Shown: positions 28,213-37,459 of the stretch, in pieces
Numbering within the stretch: position 1 is the first letter of the stretch
How the letters are laid out: each line of letters begins with the position of its first letter
NCBI RefSeq assembly: GCF_002101965.1
Contig: NZ_LQQA01000012.1
Location: 1 to 64,000, forward strand
Length of the DNA: 64,000 nt
Origin: Mycolicibacterium wolinskyi
Lineage (GTDB): Bacteria > Actinomycetota > Actinomycetes > Mycobacteriales > Mycobacteriaceae
Direction of reading: 5' to 3'
Notes under the pieces: model-generated
What the model saw: the letters and a program-made list of their open reading frames with translations, nothing else
Told to the model about the DNA's origin: nothing
The model's database searches: none
Translations under genes and position numbers: made by a program

Positions 28213-29478
28213 TCAGCGGCGTTGTGCCACAGCCGGTTCCAGCGGGGCGGAGAGGTGTCCCCGGCGGTCGAGCAGATGCAGCGCGGTGGCCGCGATCAGG
28301 CCGACCATGACCAGGCCGCCCCACAGGAGCTCGTCGGCACCAGCGTTTCGCGCCGCTTGCAGCAGCGACCCCGTCGCGAGGTTGCCCGCCAGAATGCCCA
28401 CGCCGACAATGGTGTTGTAGAAGCCGTAGTGGGTCGCCACGAGGCGATTGCGCGCGAGGGACACAACCGTGTCCATCTCGAAGGGAAACACCGCCGCCGA
28501 TCCGACGGCCAACAAAGCCGCCGCGATCAGCAGGGCGGCGACAGCGGGGACCGTACCGAAACGACCGGCGGTGGGCACGATGAGCAGCGGTAGGAACGAC
28601 GCCGCCAGGATCGTCATGCCGATCACCAGCGCCCGCCCGTTGCCCCATCGGTCGGCGAACCAGCGGGTCAGGCGTAGCTGCCCACCCACGGCCACTGCGC
28701 CAGAGACGACGAACACCGCCGCAACCAGCGCTGCGGAGTGTTCTGGCGCGATGCTGGCGGCGTGCAGGGGCAAGGCCAGATAGACCTGGAAATTGAGCAC
28801 GTAGGAGCCGATCATCGCGACGGCGAAACACACGAAGGACCGGTTTGCCAGTACGGTGCGCCAATCCTCGATGACGGCCGTCTTCTCACCCGTTGCCGGT
28901 TGCGCGGCGTGTTGAGGCAGCGCGAACAGCTGCGCGATGGTCAACACCGCGAACACCACGGCCGCGACCGTGGCGGCGACGCGGAAATCAACGGCCATCA
29001 GGGCCAGGCCGGCCAGGGGCCCGGCGAGAATGCCGGCCTGATAGAACACGTTGAACAGCGCGAACGCGTCCAATCGGCGCGGCCCGGAATCAGCTGCCAG
29101 GTAGGCGCGCACGGCCGGGTTGAACAGTGCACCGGCGAAACCCGTTGCCGCCGAGGCGATCACCAGAACCGGCCAGCTGTGGGCGACGACGAGCAGGCCG
29201 AACCCCACCGTGCGCAACAGGCAGCCGGCGACGATGAGCGGTTTGTAGCCGAATCGGTCGGCAAGGGTGCCGCCGACGATGAACATGCCTTGTTGGGAGA
29301 AGTTGCGGATGCCCAGGACCAGGCCGATCACCCACGCGGCCAGCCCCAGCGGTCCGGCTAGGTAGCCGGCCAGGTACGGCATCAGCATGTAGAAGCCCAG
29401 ATTGATGCCGAACTGGTTGATCATCAGCATCCTGCTGGGCCAGCCGAAGCTGGCGAACTGCCGGTAGACGCCCATCAA
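28213..29478 (-). CDS. MFS transporter
   Basis: 421 aa with about twelve transmembrane helices and the MFS loop motif [12 protein letters not shown] after helix 2. It overlaps the PLP enzyme gene by four bases and follows lpqS-like on the same strand, giving a three-gene operon. The pairing suggests export of a product of the PLP enzyme, perhaps cysteine or a related thiol; that is inference. Confidence 0.85.
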   Translation of the reverse strand: MMGVYRQFASFGWPSRMLMINQFGINLGFYMLMPYLAGYLAGPLGLAAWVIGLVLGIRNFSQQGMFIVGGTLADRFGYKPLIVAGCLLRTVGFGLLVVAHSWPVLVIASAATGFAGALFNPAVRAYLAADSGPRRLDAFALFNVFYQAGILAGPLAGLALMAVDFRVAATVAAVVFAVLTIAQLFALPQHAAQPATGEKTAVIEDWRTVLANRSFVCFAVAMIGSYVLNFQVYLALPLHAASIAPEHSAALVAAVFVVSGAVAVGGQLRLTRWFADRWGNGRALVIGMTILAASFLPLLIVPTAGRFGTVPAVAALLIAAALLAVGSAAVFPFEMDTVVSLARNRLVATHYGFYNTIVGVGILAGNLATGSLLQAARNAGADELLWGGLVMVGLIAATALHLLDRRGHLSAPLEPAVAQRR

Positions 29479-30584
29479 CGCCGGCCCTCCATGGGGTCAA
29501 CAATGCGGCGGGTCCGCGTCCAGCGGCCGATGACATGTTCATCGGGGTCGTCGACGAGGTCGGGTTCGATCGGGCGGTGGTCACGCAGAAGACCGTGCTG
29601 GCGGCAGTAATCGTCGTTGTAGACGGTGTCGAAGTAGCGTTGTGGGCCATCGGGGAAGACTGCGGCGACCGTGGTCTCGATCGGTTCGTTGCCCGCGATC
29701 CATCCGGCGACCAGCGCCACCGCGCCGACGCTCCAACCGCCGCTGGCGTAGTGGGTGGCTGCCAGCGTCCGGCATGCCCACACGGCCTCGTCGGGTGCCA
29801 CCCAGTGGACTTCGTCGAAGGCGCGATAGTCGACATTGCGCGGATAGATGCTCGATCCCAGCCCGCGCATCAGCCGTGTTGCCGAGGGCTGACCGAAGAT
29901 GGTCGAACCGATGGTGTCCACGCCGATCAACCGTAGATCAGGGTTGAACTCCCGCAGCACCCGCGCCACCCCGGCCGAGTGGCCTCCGGTGCCCACCGAG
30001 CACACCAGCACGTCGATGTCGCCGAGTTGGGCATGCAACTCGAGCGCAAGTCCCCGATAGGCGGCGACGTTGTCGGGGTTGTTGTACTGGTCGGGATACC
30101 AGGAATTCGGGTGGGTTGCCAGCAGCTCGGCGACCCGTTCGCGGCGGGCCTGCTGCCATCCGCCCTGCGGGTGAGGTTCGGTCACCACATCGACATCGGC
30201 ACCATAGGCCGCCAGCATGCGGTGCATGATGGGTTCCATGCCCGGGTCGGCGACCAATGTCACCGGGTGGCCGTATACGGTTCCCGCCAAGGCGAGACCT
30301 AAACCTAGTGTGCCGCTGGTGGATTCAACGATCCGCGCGCCTGGGATCAGGTCGCCCCGGGCGCGGCCCCGCTCAACCATGTGCATGGCGGGGCGGTCTT
30401 TCATACCGCCGGGGTTAAAGCCTTCCAGCTTGGCCCAAAAGCCCCGCCCATCGGTGGTGAATGGCTCGGATATTCGCAGTACCGGGGTGTTTCCGACCAT
30501 CGTTTCGGGTCGGTGATTGCGGGTCAGCCGGCCAGAACCAACCGACGCGTGTTTACCGGAAGAGACAGCAAGAACTTCGCTCAT
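29475..30584 (-). CDS. PLP-dependent cysteine synthase/cysteine desulfhydrase family enzyme
   Basis: 369 aa from the ATG at 30584. Fold type II PLP enzyme with the Schiff-base Lys in NPGGMKDRP and the Gly-rich phosphate loop VGTGGHSAG. Related proteins make cysteine from O-acetylserine or release sulfide from cysteine. In a metal island either could supply thiol or sulfide to trap copper. The longer frame to 30656 lacks a ribosome site. Confidence 0.82.
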   Translation of the reverse strand: MSEVLAVSSGKHASVGSGRLTRNHRPETMVGNTPVLRISEPFTTDGRGFWAKLEGFNPGGMKDRPAMHMVERGRARGDLIPGARIVESTSGTLGLGLALAGTVYGHPVTLVADPGMEPIMHRMLAAYGADVDVVTEPHPQGGWQQARRERVAELLATHPNSWYPDQYNNPDNVAAYRGLALELHAQLGDIDVLVCSVGTGGHSAGVARVLREFNPDLRLIGVDTIGSTIFGQPSATRLMRGLGSSIYPRNVDYRAFDEVHWVAPDEAVWACRTLAATHYASGGWSVGAVALVAGWIAGNEPIETTVAAVFPDGPQRYFDTVYNDDYCRQHGLLRDHRPIEPDLVDDPDEHVIGRWTRTRRIVDPMEGRR

Positions 30585-30701
30585 GGAAAGAAATAGCTCC
30601 TGTAGTGAAGGCGCGCGCCAGCGCGCGGCGCCATGGTCAGTGGGCAGCGAGCACACACGTCGGCGCGGTCACGAGGGTGGCCGCCGGCGTGCGCTGACTG
30701 C

Positions 30702-31133
30702 TCAGCACCGATCGATACAGAAGCGGACCAGTAACGTGCGGCCCGATAGGGGACATACCCTCAGGGGCGGCGGTGCGCGTTGTGTCGCCGCCGCAGCGCG
30801 GATCTGCCACAACCAGACGGCCGCCACGGCGGCCGCAATGGCCAGCACCACGAGCATCGTTGCCGCGCGGGGCAGCACCGCCGTGGCGAACACATCGTGT
30901 GCCGCCACAGAGGTGTCTCGTTGAATATGCGGGTGATCCAGGGTGGCAGAAGCGCCTGCGTGTTGGGCGGTGGAGGCAAGGACGTGGGGCTGGTGACGAT
31001 CTGGTGCATCGCCGTACACGGGCCCGGCCAAGGCAGCGCTGATCGCCACGATCAGGGCCACCACGCTGAACGTGATCGCTGATCGCGACCACGCTGCTTG
31101 GGGGACGGTTGGGTGCCTCACAATGTTAACCAC
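30702..31133 (-). CDS. LpqS-like copper-associated protein
   Basis: 143 aa. N-terminal hydrophobic helix, a His-containing stretch (DRHQPHV, DHPHIQ), the segment FATAVLPRAATML with a second helix, and the ending LLVRFCIDRC. Mycobacterium tuberculosis LpqS, a RicR-regulated copper protein, has matching ATAVLPRSAT and RFC-type C-terminal segments as I recall it. No lipobox Cys is visible. A BlaI-type site, rather than a RicR box, lies 20 bases upstream. GTG start at 31133 or 31121. Confidence 0.65.
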   Translation of the reverse strand: MVNIVRHPTVPQAAWSRSAITFSVVALIVAISAALAGPVYGDAPDRHQPHVLASTAQHAGASATLDHPHIQRDTSVAAHDVFATAVLPRAATMLVVLAIAAAVAAVWLWQIRAAAATQRAPPPLRVCPLSGRTLLVRFCIDRC

Positions 31134-31151
31134 TGTAACAGCTCGTACTGT

Positions 31152-31163
31152 CTAGCTACGTAG
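31152..31163. promoter_or_regulatory. BlaI-type operator, lpqS operon
   Basis: CTAGCTACGTAG, with GTAC eight bases to the left. It sits just ahead of the lpqS-like gene start. Confidence 0.55.
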
Positions 31164-31369
31164 GTCGCTAAGTCGATGCCACGTCGTTATCGGTCTGCGA
31201 TGCGTGCCTACAGTCGACTGCCTGCGGCAACGTTGCAGCAGCCGGTGCTCAACCGAGTGTGTGTGAGTTGCACCATGTCTCGTGTCGCGGTCACGTAAGG
31301 CGTACTGATCCGCGGGAATGGCGCCGCGCCGCGCACCGGACCATCAACGAGGTTGCTGGCGCTGAGCTC

Positions 31370-32113
31370 TCAGTGACTCATCGGCAGCCGATACCCCACA
31401 CCCCGCACGTTCAAAACCAGGGTGGGATGGGCGGGATCGTCGCCGAGCTTGCGGCGCAGATGGCCAATGTGGACGTCGATGTTGTTGGAGCTACCAGACC
31501 AGGACGGCCCCCAGACCGCGTTTTGTAGCTCCTGGCGGGTGGTGAGCCTGTCGGGGTTGCGTGCCAGCGTGGCGAGGATGTCGAACTGCGTACGTGTCAG
31601 GTCAATCTGGCGGCCGGAAACGAAGACCTGCCGTCGATCCGCGTCGATCGTCAGCGGACCGAAACGTCGCGGGCCGTCCGATTCCCCGGGCGCCCGACCG
31701 AGCGAGCGCTGTACCGAGCCACGGTGTCGATGCCCGATGAAGGTGCGTACGCGGCAGGCGATCTCACCGGTCTGGAGCGGTTCGGCGAACACCTCATCTG
31801 CGCCGGCGTCAAAACCGGCGATGGTGGTCTGCGCATCGTGGCCGGCCGTGAGCACGGCGATGTGGGCGTCTGACACCGATCGCAGATGGCGGCACAGCGA
31901 CATCGTGTCGGCGACCGAAGCGCCGACTTCGACGATGATCATCTGTGGCTGCGCCTTCGCCACAATGGCCAACAGCGCCCCCGTACCGCCGGCGGCGATC
32001 GTCACCAGAATGCCCTCGCGCCGAAGGCTGTCGGTGGCCAGGTCTGCGCAACCGGTACCGCCCTCGATCAGCAGGACACCGAACGAGGTGGCGGCAGTAG
32101 CGGTGTCAGACAC
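31370..32113 (-). CDS. Atypical OmpR-type response regulator without phospho-acceptor Asp
   Basis: 247 aa. The C-terminal winged helix is normal (FDILATLARNPDRLTTR, NIDVHIGHLRRKLG). The receiver domain has Glu62 (MIIVEVG) at the usual phospho-Asp, the acidic pocket is reduced to LLIEGG and the conserved Lys-Pro is AEPL. Phosphorylation is therefore unlikely, and it may act constitutively or sense by another route. No kinase is adjacent. A perfect ACTACGTAGT palindrome lies 17 bases upstream. Confidence 0.85.
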   Translation of the reverse strand: MSDTATAATSFGVLLIEGGTGCADLATDSLRREGILVTIAAGGTGALLAIVAKAQPQMIIVEVGASVADTMSLCRHLRSVSDAHIAVLTAGHDAQTTIAGFDAGADEVFAEPLQTGEIACRVRTFIGHRHRGSVQRSLGRAPGESDGPRRFGPLTIDADRRQVFVSGRQIDLTRTQFDILATLARNPDRLTTRQELQNAVWGPSWSGSSNNIDVHIGHLRRKLGDDPAHPTLVLNVRGVGYRLPMSH

Positions 32114-32483
32114 CGCTTAATACTGCATTACTACGTAGTTCAACGTGCGGCAAAGTTCGGGGCAATGTCGAATCTTCAGGAGATCTTTACATTGGCGCGG
32201 TAGCGCCCTTGATGCGGTGTCGACGTGTCCCATGATCCGCGACCGCCACCCGCGTCAGCGACGTCAACGCGAATAGCGTTGGGTTCCAACGTGCCATTCG
32301 CGCAGCGATTACGGTGACGAGCCACGTAAGCGCGTGAACGACATACTGGCTACGCACGGACTACGGATTTTCAAGGGTTCGCTTGCCGTCGGTAACCGAC
32401 CAATCTGAGTTCGACGGTCCATTATGGACTCTCGCCAAGCACCGGAGAGCAATATGGACTCTCATCAGGTAAGGAGAACAACG
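32114..32483. other. Intergenic stretch with one operator
   Basis: Contains the palindrome at 32130-32139 and a short repeat TATGGACTCTC (near 32423 and 32454) before the cupin pseudogene. No gene seen. Confidence 0.5.
32130..32139. promoter_or_regulatory. BlaI-type operator, atypical response regulator
   Basis: ACTACGTAGT is a perfect 10-bp palindrome and the most symmetric copy of the motif in the window. Confidence 0.6.
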
Positions 32484-32878
32484 ATGTCGAACAACCCCGA
32501 CCGCAGCACCGCGTGGCGGACGGCACTGACCGTCATACAGACCGCGACACCGCCGCCACTTCCCGAAGGCGCGGAGGTGATGACCGTGGTGATTGAGTAC
32601 CCGCCGGGCGATCCGGGCGCCCCGCCACACCGCCACCCCGGCGGACCAGCGTTTGGCCGCCGCGCGTTCTCAAAGCCGGCGAAGCGTTCTGGGAACCCGG
32701 CGGTGACGTGATCCACTACCAGGACGCCAACAATCGCTCGGATATCCCGCTCCGATTCCTCGTGACGATGCTGCGCGCGCCAGGTCAGCCGATGCTTGTT
32801 CTCGTCGACGAGGACGAACTGGTTGCGCGCCAGGGCCGTCGTGTCGCAGCCGGAGCATCGACGCCGACCCAATTCTGA
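32484..32878 (+). pseudogene. Cupin-domain protein, internally deleted and frameshifted
   Basis: The ATG at 32484 after AAGGAG starts a cupin (PPGDPGAPPHRHPGGPAFG). The frame then breaks near 32655 and resumes in another frame as VLKAGEAFWEPGGDVIHYQD and ends at TGA 32876-32878. The beta-strands between the metal-binding HRH part and the FWEPGG part are missing, so this is a deletion plus frameshift and not just one base. Confidence 0.7.
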
Positions 32879-32990
32879 ATCAGGTCCGCCAGCTGGTGCA
32901 CGACCAGCTGTGGGGTATGTGCGTCGGCGACGGCGTTGCTGCCGCCGGAGCGTTGAGAATATCTCCCCGCTTCGGTGTCGATGACTCCCA

Positions 32991-33620
32991 TCACGTGGTT
33001 TTCCGGGCGGTGAGCCGTTCGACGAGGCCGAGGGTGAAGCGTTCGACGTGTTCGATGTTGACGTTGGTGGCGGCACGCAGGTGGATGAGGGGGCGGCGCA
33101 GGAAGTGTTCGCCGCCGAGTGGAACGGTGACCAGTTCGAGGGCTCGTTGCACGGCTCGGACGGGGGCGGCGCTGCTGCGGATGTGGTCGACGAGGATGAG
33201 TTTTCCGCCGGGGCGGAGTACCCGGGTCATTTCGTTGAGGGCTTGGCTGTGGTCGGGGATGGCGCAGAGCCCGAAGGTGCAGACGACGGTATCGAAGCTG
33301 GCGTCGTCGAATGGCAGGTGGTGGGCGTCGGCTTGTTGCAGGCTGGCGGGGTGGCCGAGGTCGGCGGCACGTCGGCGTGCGAGGTCGAGCATCTGCTGGC
33401 TCCAGTCGATCCCGGTCAGGGTGACGTCTTTGGGGTAGAAGGGCAGGTTGAGTCCGGTGCCGACGGCAACTTCCAGGGTGGTGCCGGTGGCTTGGCTGCA
33501 GACCCATTGGCGGGAGTCGCCGAACAGGTGGCGGTCGAAGAATCCGATCTCCCGATCGTATGTGCGGGATTTCTTGTCCCAGTATCGGTTCCAGCGGGCG
33601 GTTCGATCATCTGTGGCCAT
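32991..33620 (-). CDS. Class I SAM-dependent methyltransferase
   Basis: 209 aa, UbiE/Coq5-like fold. SAM-binding motif LEVAVGTGLNLPFY, acidic end of strand 2 in TGIDWS and post-motif VLRPGGKLILVDH. The substrate is unknown; some relatives act on thiols, lipids or arsenic/selenium. It is second in a minus-strand pair with the methyltransferase at 33780, downstream of the operator at 34485. Confidence 0.8.
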   Translation of the reverse strand: MATDDRTARWNRYWDKKSRTYDREIGFFDRHLFGDSRQWVCSQATGTTLEVAVGTGLNLPFYPKDVTLTGIDWSQQMLDLARRRAADLGHPASLQQADAHHLPFDDASFDTVVCTFGLCAIPDHSQALNEMTRVLRPGGKLILVDHIRSSAAPVRAVQRALELVTVPLGGEHFLRRPLIHLRAATNVNIEHVERFTLGLVERLTARKTT

Positions 33621-33779
33621 GGTTCACCTCGCGTCGGCGGCCAGACGGCCTGGTGCGTCCGATGTGGGAACAATCCGGCCGACAACCACACAGTAGTCGC
33701 GCAAGTCCTGGCTATCGTCTGGTTGGGGTGCCGGCCCAACGCGGGCGGGTACGCGGCCTGAACATGCGGACCTGGGGAT

Positions 33780-34415
33780 TCATGTGTGCGCGTGGACTGT
33801 TTGGAATGGAGCTGCCCAGCCGTTCGCGCGCTTGTGCTCGCTCACAGTCAGTCCGTGGGCGGCGAATGCGTCGACCAGTCCAGTGCCGAGGACTTCGCGA
33901 GCATGCTGTGGCTCGGCCAGCCTCAGATAGATATCGAAGAAGTGCGCGGCGGTGGGTGGTGCGTCGAGGTCGACGGAGATGACGTGTCCGCCGGGCCGCA
34001 GGACACGAATGGTCTCATCGATCGCTTGGTGGCGGGTGGTGGCGGGCAGTTCGTGCCAGCCGAACACGCTCATCACCACGTCGAACGTGTGGGCGTCGAA
34101 AGGCAATGCAGCAACGTCGCCTTCGTGCAACGTCACTGTATGGATGTGGTGACGGTCGAGCTGGCGGCGCCCGACGGCCAGCATTTCCGGGGAGATGTCG
34201 ACCGAATCGACGGTGGCAGTGGGCAGAGCAGAGGCCACCAAGCGGGCCGCATAACCAGTACCCCCGCACAGTTCCAGAACCCGTCGGGGATGACGATCGA
34301 CGACGAGCTGTGCCAGCCGCTCGTGCGGCTTTCCGGGTATGAACCGGTTGCCGGCTTCGAACAGAGGCCCGGCGACCAGGAACTTGAGTCGGTTGCGGTT
34401 CCACTGACGAGTCAT
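33780..34415 (-). CDS. Class I SAM-dependent methyltransferase
   Basis: 211 aa from the ATG at 34415, preceded by GAGGGA. SAM motif VLELCGGTGYAARL, then DSVDISPEML and VLRPGGHVISVDLD. Substrate unknown. It is first of two tandem methyltransferase genes and diverges from the small membrane protein at 34547 across a BlaI-type operator. Confidence 0.8.
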   Translation of the reverse strand: MTRQWNRNRLKFLVAGPLFEAGNRFIPGKPHERLAQLVVDRHPRRVLELCGGTGYAARLVASALPTATVDSVDISPEMLAVGRRQLDRHHIHTVTLHEGDVAALPFDAHTFDVVMSVFGWHELPATTRHQAIDETIRVLRPGGHVISVDLDAPPTAAHFFDIYLRLAEPQHAREVLGTGLVDAFAAHGLTVSEHKRANGWAAPFQTVHAHT

Positions 34416-34484
34416 ACCGGTCCCTCTCGGAGTGCAGTGGTCGTGGGCGCGACGAATCGCGGCCACCCACTTACATATGTACCT

Positions 34485-34510
34485 ACTACGTACTAGCCTA
34501 TGGCGTAGCT
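34485..34510. promoter_or_regulatory. BlaI-type operator, methyltransferases and small membrane protein
   Basis: ACTACGTACTAG at 34485-34496 with CGTAG at 34504-34508, giving CTACG-N13-CGTAG as at 24432. It lies in the divergent promoter region. Confidence 0.6.
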
Positions 34511-34546
34511 AAGGGCCTCCGTCGGTGAACAGGAGTGCAAGAACAC

Positions 34547-34804
34547 ATGAGTCCCATAAGGCGTATTCCGCGCGGCAGGCAATCAATATTCACCCCGGCC
34601 TACCGCCGGCAACGCCGCTACCGAGCCGCCGGGTGGAGTTTGGTCAGCGTCGGCGCGGTGATGGCGCTGGCGCACGTCGTAACGCACTTGGGACGCTTGC
34701 ACATCGTTGGATACCAGGACCTGCTTTTGGGCTATCCCACGGCCGCGGTGTTGATGTTGGCTGGCTTTGTCATCGTGGGGTCCGTCTCCGGCACACGACC
34801 CTAG
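34547..34804 (+). CDS. Small two-helix membrane protein (paralogue A)
   Basis: 85 aa from ATG 34547 (89 aa if GTG 34535). A basic N-terminus, then two hydrophobic helices (GAVMALAHVVTH..., AAVLMLAGFVIVGSV). It is clearly similar to the protein at 36176-36445, sharing the pattern G-A-x-MA-x-AH-x2-x-H and DLL-x-G-P. Each copy sits at a BlaI-type operator next to blaI/M56 genes, so it may be a partner of the signalling protease. Function unknown. Confidence 0.65.
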   Translation: MSPIRRIPRGRQSIFTPAYRRQRRYRAAGWSLVSVGAVMALAHVVTHLGRLHIVGYQDLLLGYPTAAVLMLAGFVIVGSVSGTRP

Positions 34805-34821
34805 CTCGCCTCGCAGGCCTG

Positions 34822-35760
34822 TCAGGCGCAGAGCAGGCCCGTTGCCCCGAGGATGAATGTCCCCACCGGTGCCAGGGCGATGAGGGTGATGGCACCGGAC
34901 AGGCCTGCCCGGGCGCTCGCGCGGGCCCGCGGCGCGGGTGGAAGGGCCAATCGTTCGGCGCGGCTCAACAACGCCACATCCGCGGCGCCGAGGGCTTGGG
35001 CGGGTGTCGCGCCCGCCAGAGCCATCAAGCCGGTGAGCAGGGTGTGCTGCCCGTGGCGTCGTGCAGCGACATCGTCGGCACACATTTCCAGAAGCCGCGC
35101 GACCTCGGTGGCTCCGCGGGTCATCAGTGCCAGCCGAGAGAAGACCATTGCCAGGCCGCGCAACACGGTGACCACATTGGGGTGGTGGCCGTCCAGATGT
35201 GCGCGCTCATGGGCGAGTACCGCCTGCAGTGCCCGGCGGTCGAGCGCAGCGATCGCCCCGGTGGTGACCACGATCGCGGGAGGCTTACCGGCCACACAAT
35301 ATGCAGTGCGCTCACCGGCGTCGACGACAAAGACGTCCTGCTGGTCTGTTGGCCGCCCCACCAGGCGCACCGCTTGAGCGTGGCTGTGGGCGTAAGCATG
35401 TAACCGGCGAACGGTGCGCAGCAATTTCATCGCCACGCGCGCAACGGCCAGGATCAGGGCCGCCGCAACCACCAGCAGCACCGTCTGTGGAGCACTACCG
35501 GCCCGTCCGGCTGCGACATCACACAACAACTGGACACACGAGGCCAGCAGGGAGTCATGCTGGCCTCGGTGGGAGACGACGTCGAGGACGACCAGAATGG
35601 GAATGGCGACCCAGGTAGCCAGCACACTGGCGATGGCGATCAACCACGCCGCGACACCAAACCGTGGAGCCGACCCGCCGCGGGTAAGTCTGGCCAGCAC
35701 CGTCGGCCCGAACAGCACCATCGCCACGCTGTAGAGCAGCAGGCAGCCGGCGACGCTCAC
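34822..35760 (-). CDS. M56 membrane metalloprotease, BlaR1-like without sensor domain (copy 1)
   Basis: 312 aa. Transmembrane helices near 1-20, 36-60, 90-110 and at the C-terminus. Zinc motif HERAH at 184-188 with Glu225 as likely third ligand. BlaR1 proteins cleave BlaI when a signal is sensed. This one lacks the penicillin-binding sensor domain, like other short mycobacterial BlaR relatives, so the signal input is unknown. It overlaps the blaI copy 2 stop, so the pair is co-translated. Confidence 0.88.
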   Translation of the reverse strand: MSVAGCLLLYSVAMVLFGPTVLARLTRGGSAPRFGVAAWLIAIASVLATWVAIPILVVLDVVSHRGQHDSLLASCVQLLCDVAAGRAGSAPQTVLLVVAAALILAVARVAMKLLRTVRRLHAYAHSHAQAVRLVGRPTDQQDVFVVDAGERTAYCVAGKPPAIVVTTGAIAALDRRALQAVLAHERAHLDGHHPNVVTVLRGLAMVFSRLALMTRGATEVARLLEMCADDVAARRHGQHTLLTGLMALAGATPAQALGAADVALLSRAERLALPPAPRARASARAGLSGAITLIALAPVGTFILGATGLLCA

Positions 35761-36146
35761 CGCTTCTTGGCCCTCGTCGACCGCCTCGCCAAGGCCCGCA
35801 GCGCCGCCCGCAATCGGTCGGAGTCCTGCGGGTCGATCTGCTCGATGAAGTAACTCAGCACCAGCTCTGAGCGTCCGCCACCGTCGAGCGCCTCGCGCAT
35901 CAATTGCGCCGAATGCTGTTCACGGGTCAACGTCGGCCAGTACCGGTAGGCTCTACCGTCGCGTTCACGCTCCAGCCAGCCCTTGGTATGCAGGTTGTCC
36001 ATGGTGGACATCACGGTGGTGTAGGCGATCTGCCGCTCTTCGGCGAGTTCGTCAAAAACGTCGCGCACAGTGACCGACTCGGGATCGTGATTCCAAATCC
36101 GATCCATGATCTTGGCCTCGAGTTCGCCAAACCCTCGCACACGCAC
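35757..36146 (-). CDS. BlaI/MecI/CopY-family repressor (copy 2)
   Basis: 129 aa. Same winged-helix core as copy 1 (FGELEAKIMDRIW, TVMSTMDNLHTKGWL) with a more basic C-terminus (RRSTRAKKR). The GTG start follows GGAGGG. Cys residues for CopY-like metal sensing are absent. It is in an operon: small membrane protein, blaI, M56 protease. A palindromic site lies at 36488, upstream of the operon. Confidence 0.9.
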   Translation of the reverse strand: MRVRGFGELEAKIMDRIWNHDPESVTVRDVFDELAEERQIAYTTVMSTMDNLHTKGWLERERDGRAYRYWPTLTREQHSAQLMREALDGGGRSELVLSYFIEQIDPQDSDRLRAALRALARRSTRAKKR

Positions 36147-36175
36147 AGTTACCCTCCACGATCGTTGCTGTGAGC

Positions 36176-36445
36176 CTACCTCGCGTGCCGCCCGCGACGC
36201 GTCTCGACGCGGCCGGTGACAGCCACACGTCGACCCGGCAGGTCGCGGCGAGGGTGCGCCTGCAGTCCAATCAGCAACAGTCCCAACACCATCAGCATCG
36301 CGGCCATCGGAAAACCGATCAACAGGTCAGGCAAGCCGCGCACCCCCATGTCGGCCACGTGCGCAATCAGATGGGCGACCGCCATCGCGGCACCTACCAG
36401 CACCAACAGCGAACCAACCGTCCGTCGAAACCGACCAGCAGACAT
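36176..36445 (-). CDS. Small two-helix membrane protein (paralogue B)
   Basis: 89 aa. Two hydrophobic helices (LVLVGAAMAVAHLIAHV, MAAMLMVLGLLLIGL) and an Arg-rich tail. Paralogue of the protein at 34547. First gene of the blaI copy 2/M56 operon, about 40 bases downstream of the operator at 36488. Confidence 0.65.
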   Translation of the reverse strand: MSAGRFRRTVGSLLVLVGAAMAVAHLIAHVADMGVRGLPDLLIGFPMAAMLMVLGLLLIGLQAHPRRDLPGRRVAVTGRVETRRGRHAR

Positions 36446-36487
36446 CTACCGCGTCCTCATCATCACGGGGCGCACAGCTATATACCT

Positions 36488-36509
36488 ACTACGTAAGCTA
36501 GTACGCAGT
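36488..36509. promoter_or_regulatory. BlaI-type operator, blaI copy 2 operon
   Basis: ACTACGTA-AGCTAG-TACGCAGT: 8-bp arms with one mismatch around a palindromic hexamer. The minus strand reads CTGCGTACTAGC, matching the other sites. Confidence 0.65.
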
Positions 36510-36556
36510 ACCGGCTCACGGGAAGGCTTCTACCACGGTGACCGGGGATTCTCATG

Positions 36557-37459
36557 TCATACCGTGCTGCAGGAAGCAATAGCGATCACCGCCGAAAGGC
36601 TCAACACGCAAGCCACCGCGACGATGAGCGCCGATGACCACCGGGTGGCGGCGCCGCCGAGTCGCCCAGCGCCCGCCGATTGCCGCGCGCCAAGCCGGTC
36701 GAGCCGTAGTTGGGTGCATTCGCCGGCGATGCCCAGCGCGGCCGGCGGCGCGGCTGCACGCTGCAGTGTTCGCAGTGCGCGAATCAGGCAGCGGTGGCCG
36801 TGGATTCGTGCGGCATGTGCGTCGGCGTCCAGCTCCACGAGCATGCGTACCAGCGATGGAGACTGGCGCATCAGCGGGAGCCAGCCCAGGCCAGCAGCGA
36901 CCGCATCGGCCAGTGCGACCAGGCGATGATGGCGGCGAGCCACGTGGGCGCGTTCGTGGGCAAGTACCGCACTGACCGCCGCATCGTCGAGCACGCCGCG
37001 CAGGCCGCGGGTTGCCACCACCACGGCTGGATGCCCGGCCAGGCTGTAGGCCAGCGGATCGGCCACCGGCAACCACAGCACCCCACCACCGCGCGGTCGG
37101 CTACCCGTCAACAGCCAGGTCAACTCGAAATGCTTGACATACAGACGGCGCCGCGACCGGTTGATGGCACGCAGCCGCCAGGCTGCTCGTGTTCCCGCCA
37201 CCAGCAGGACCGCGGCGCTGAGGACACCGACGACGGTACCGGCACGGCCGTCGCCGATGCGCACGGTCAACGAGCAGCGGTGCGCCAGCTCCACGAGCGC
37301 GGGCACCGCCAACGCCGAGATGACCAGGCACACCATCACCCCCCAGGTGCCCAAAAGTGCCGCGGCGCTGGTGCCCCGCCGAATCAGACTGCGCAACACC
37401 ACCGGTGCGATGCTGCCGGCTGCCACACCAGCCAGCGCCCACCACAGTGCGGTGGTCAT
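36557..37459 (-). CDS. M56 membrane metalloprotease, BlaR1-like (copy 2)
   Basis: 300 aa from the ATG at 37459. HERAH zinc motif at 168-172 and ELDAD with Glu209. Several transmembrane helices, no sensor domain. The same frame stays open far upstream, but the ATG overlaps the TGA of the upstream membrane protein (ATGA), which fixes the start. It is not next to a blaI gene, unlike copy 1. Confidence 0.85.
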   Translation of the reverse strand: MTTALWWALAGVAAGSIAPVVLRSLIRRGTSAAALLGTWGVMVCLVISALAVPALVELAHRCSLTVRIGDGRAGTVVGVLSAAVLLVAGTRAAWRLRAINRSRRRLYVKHFELTWLLTGSRPRGGGVLWLPVADPLAYSLAGHPAVVVATRGLRGVLDDAAVSAVLAHERAHVARRHHRLVALADAVAAGLGWLPLMRQSPSLVRMLVELDADAHAARIHGHRCLIRALRTLQRAAAPPAALGIAGECTQLRLDRLGARQSAGAGRLGGAATRWSSALIVAVACVLSLSAVIAIASCSTV

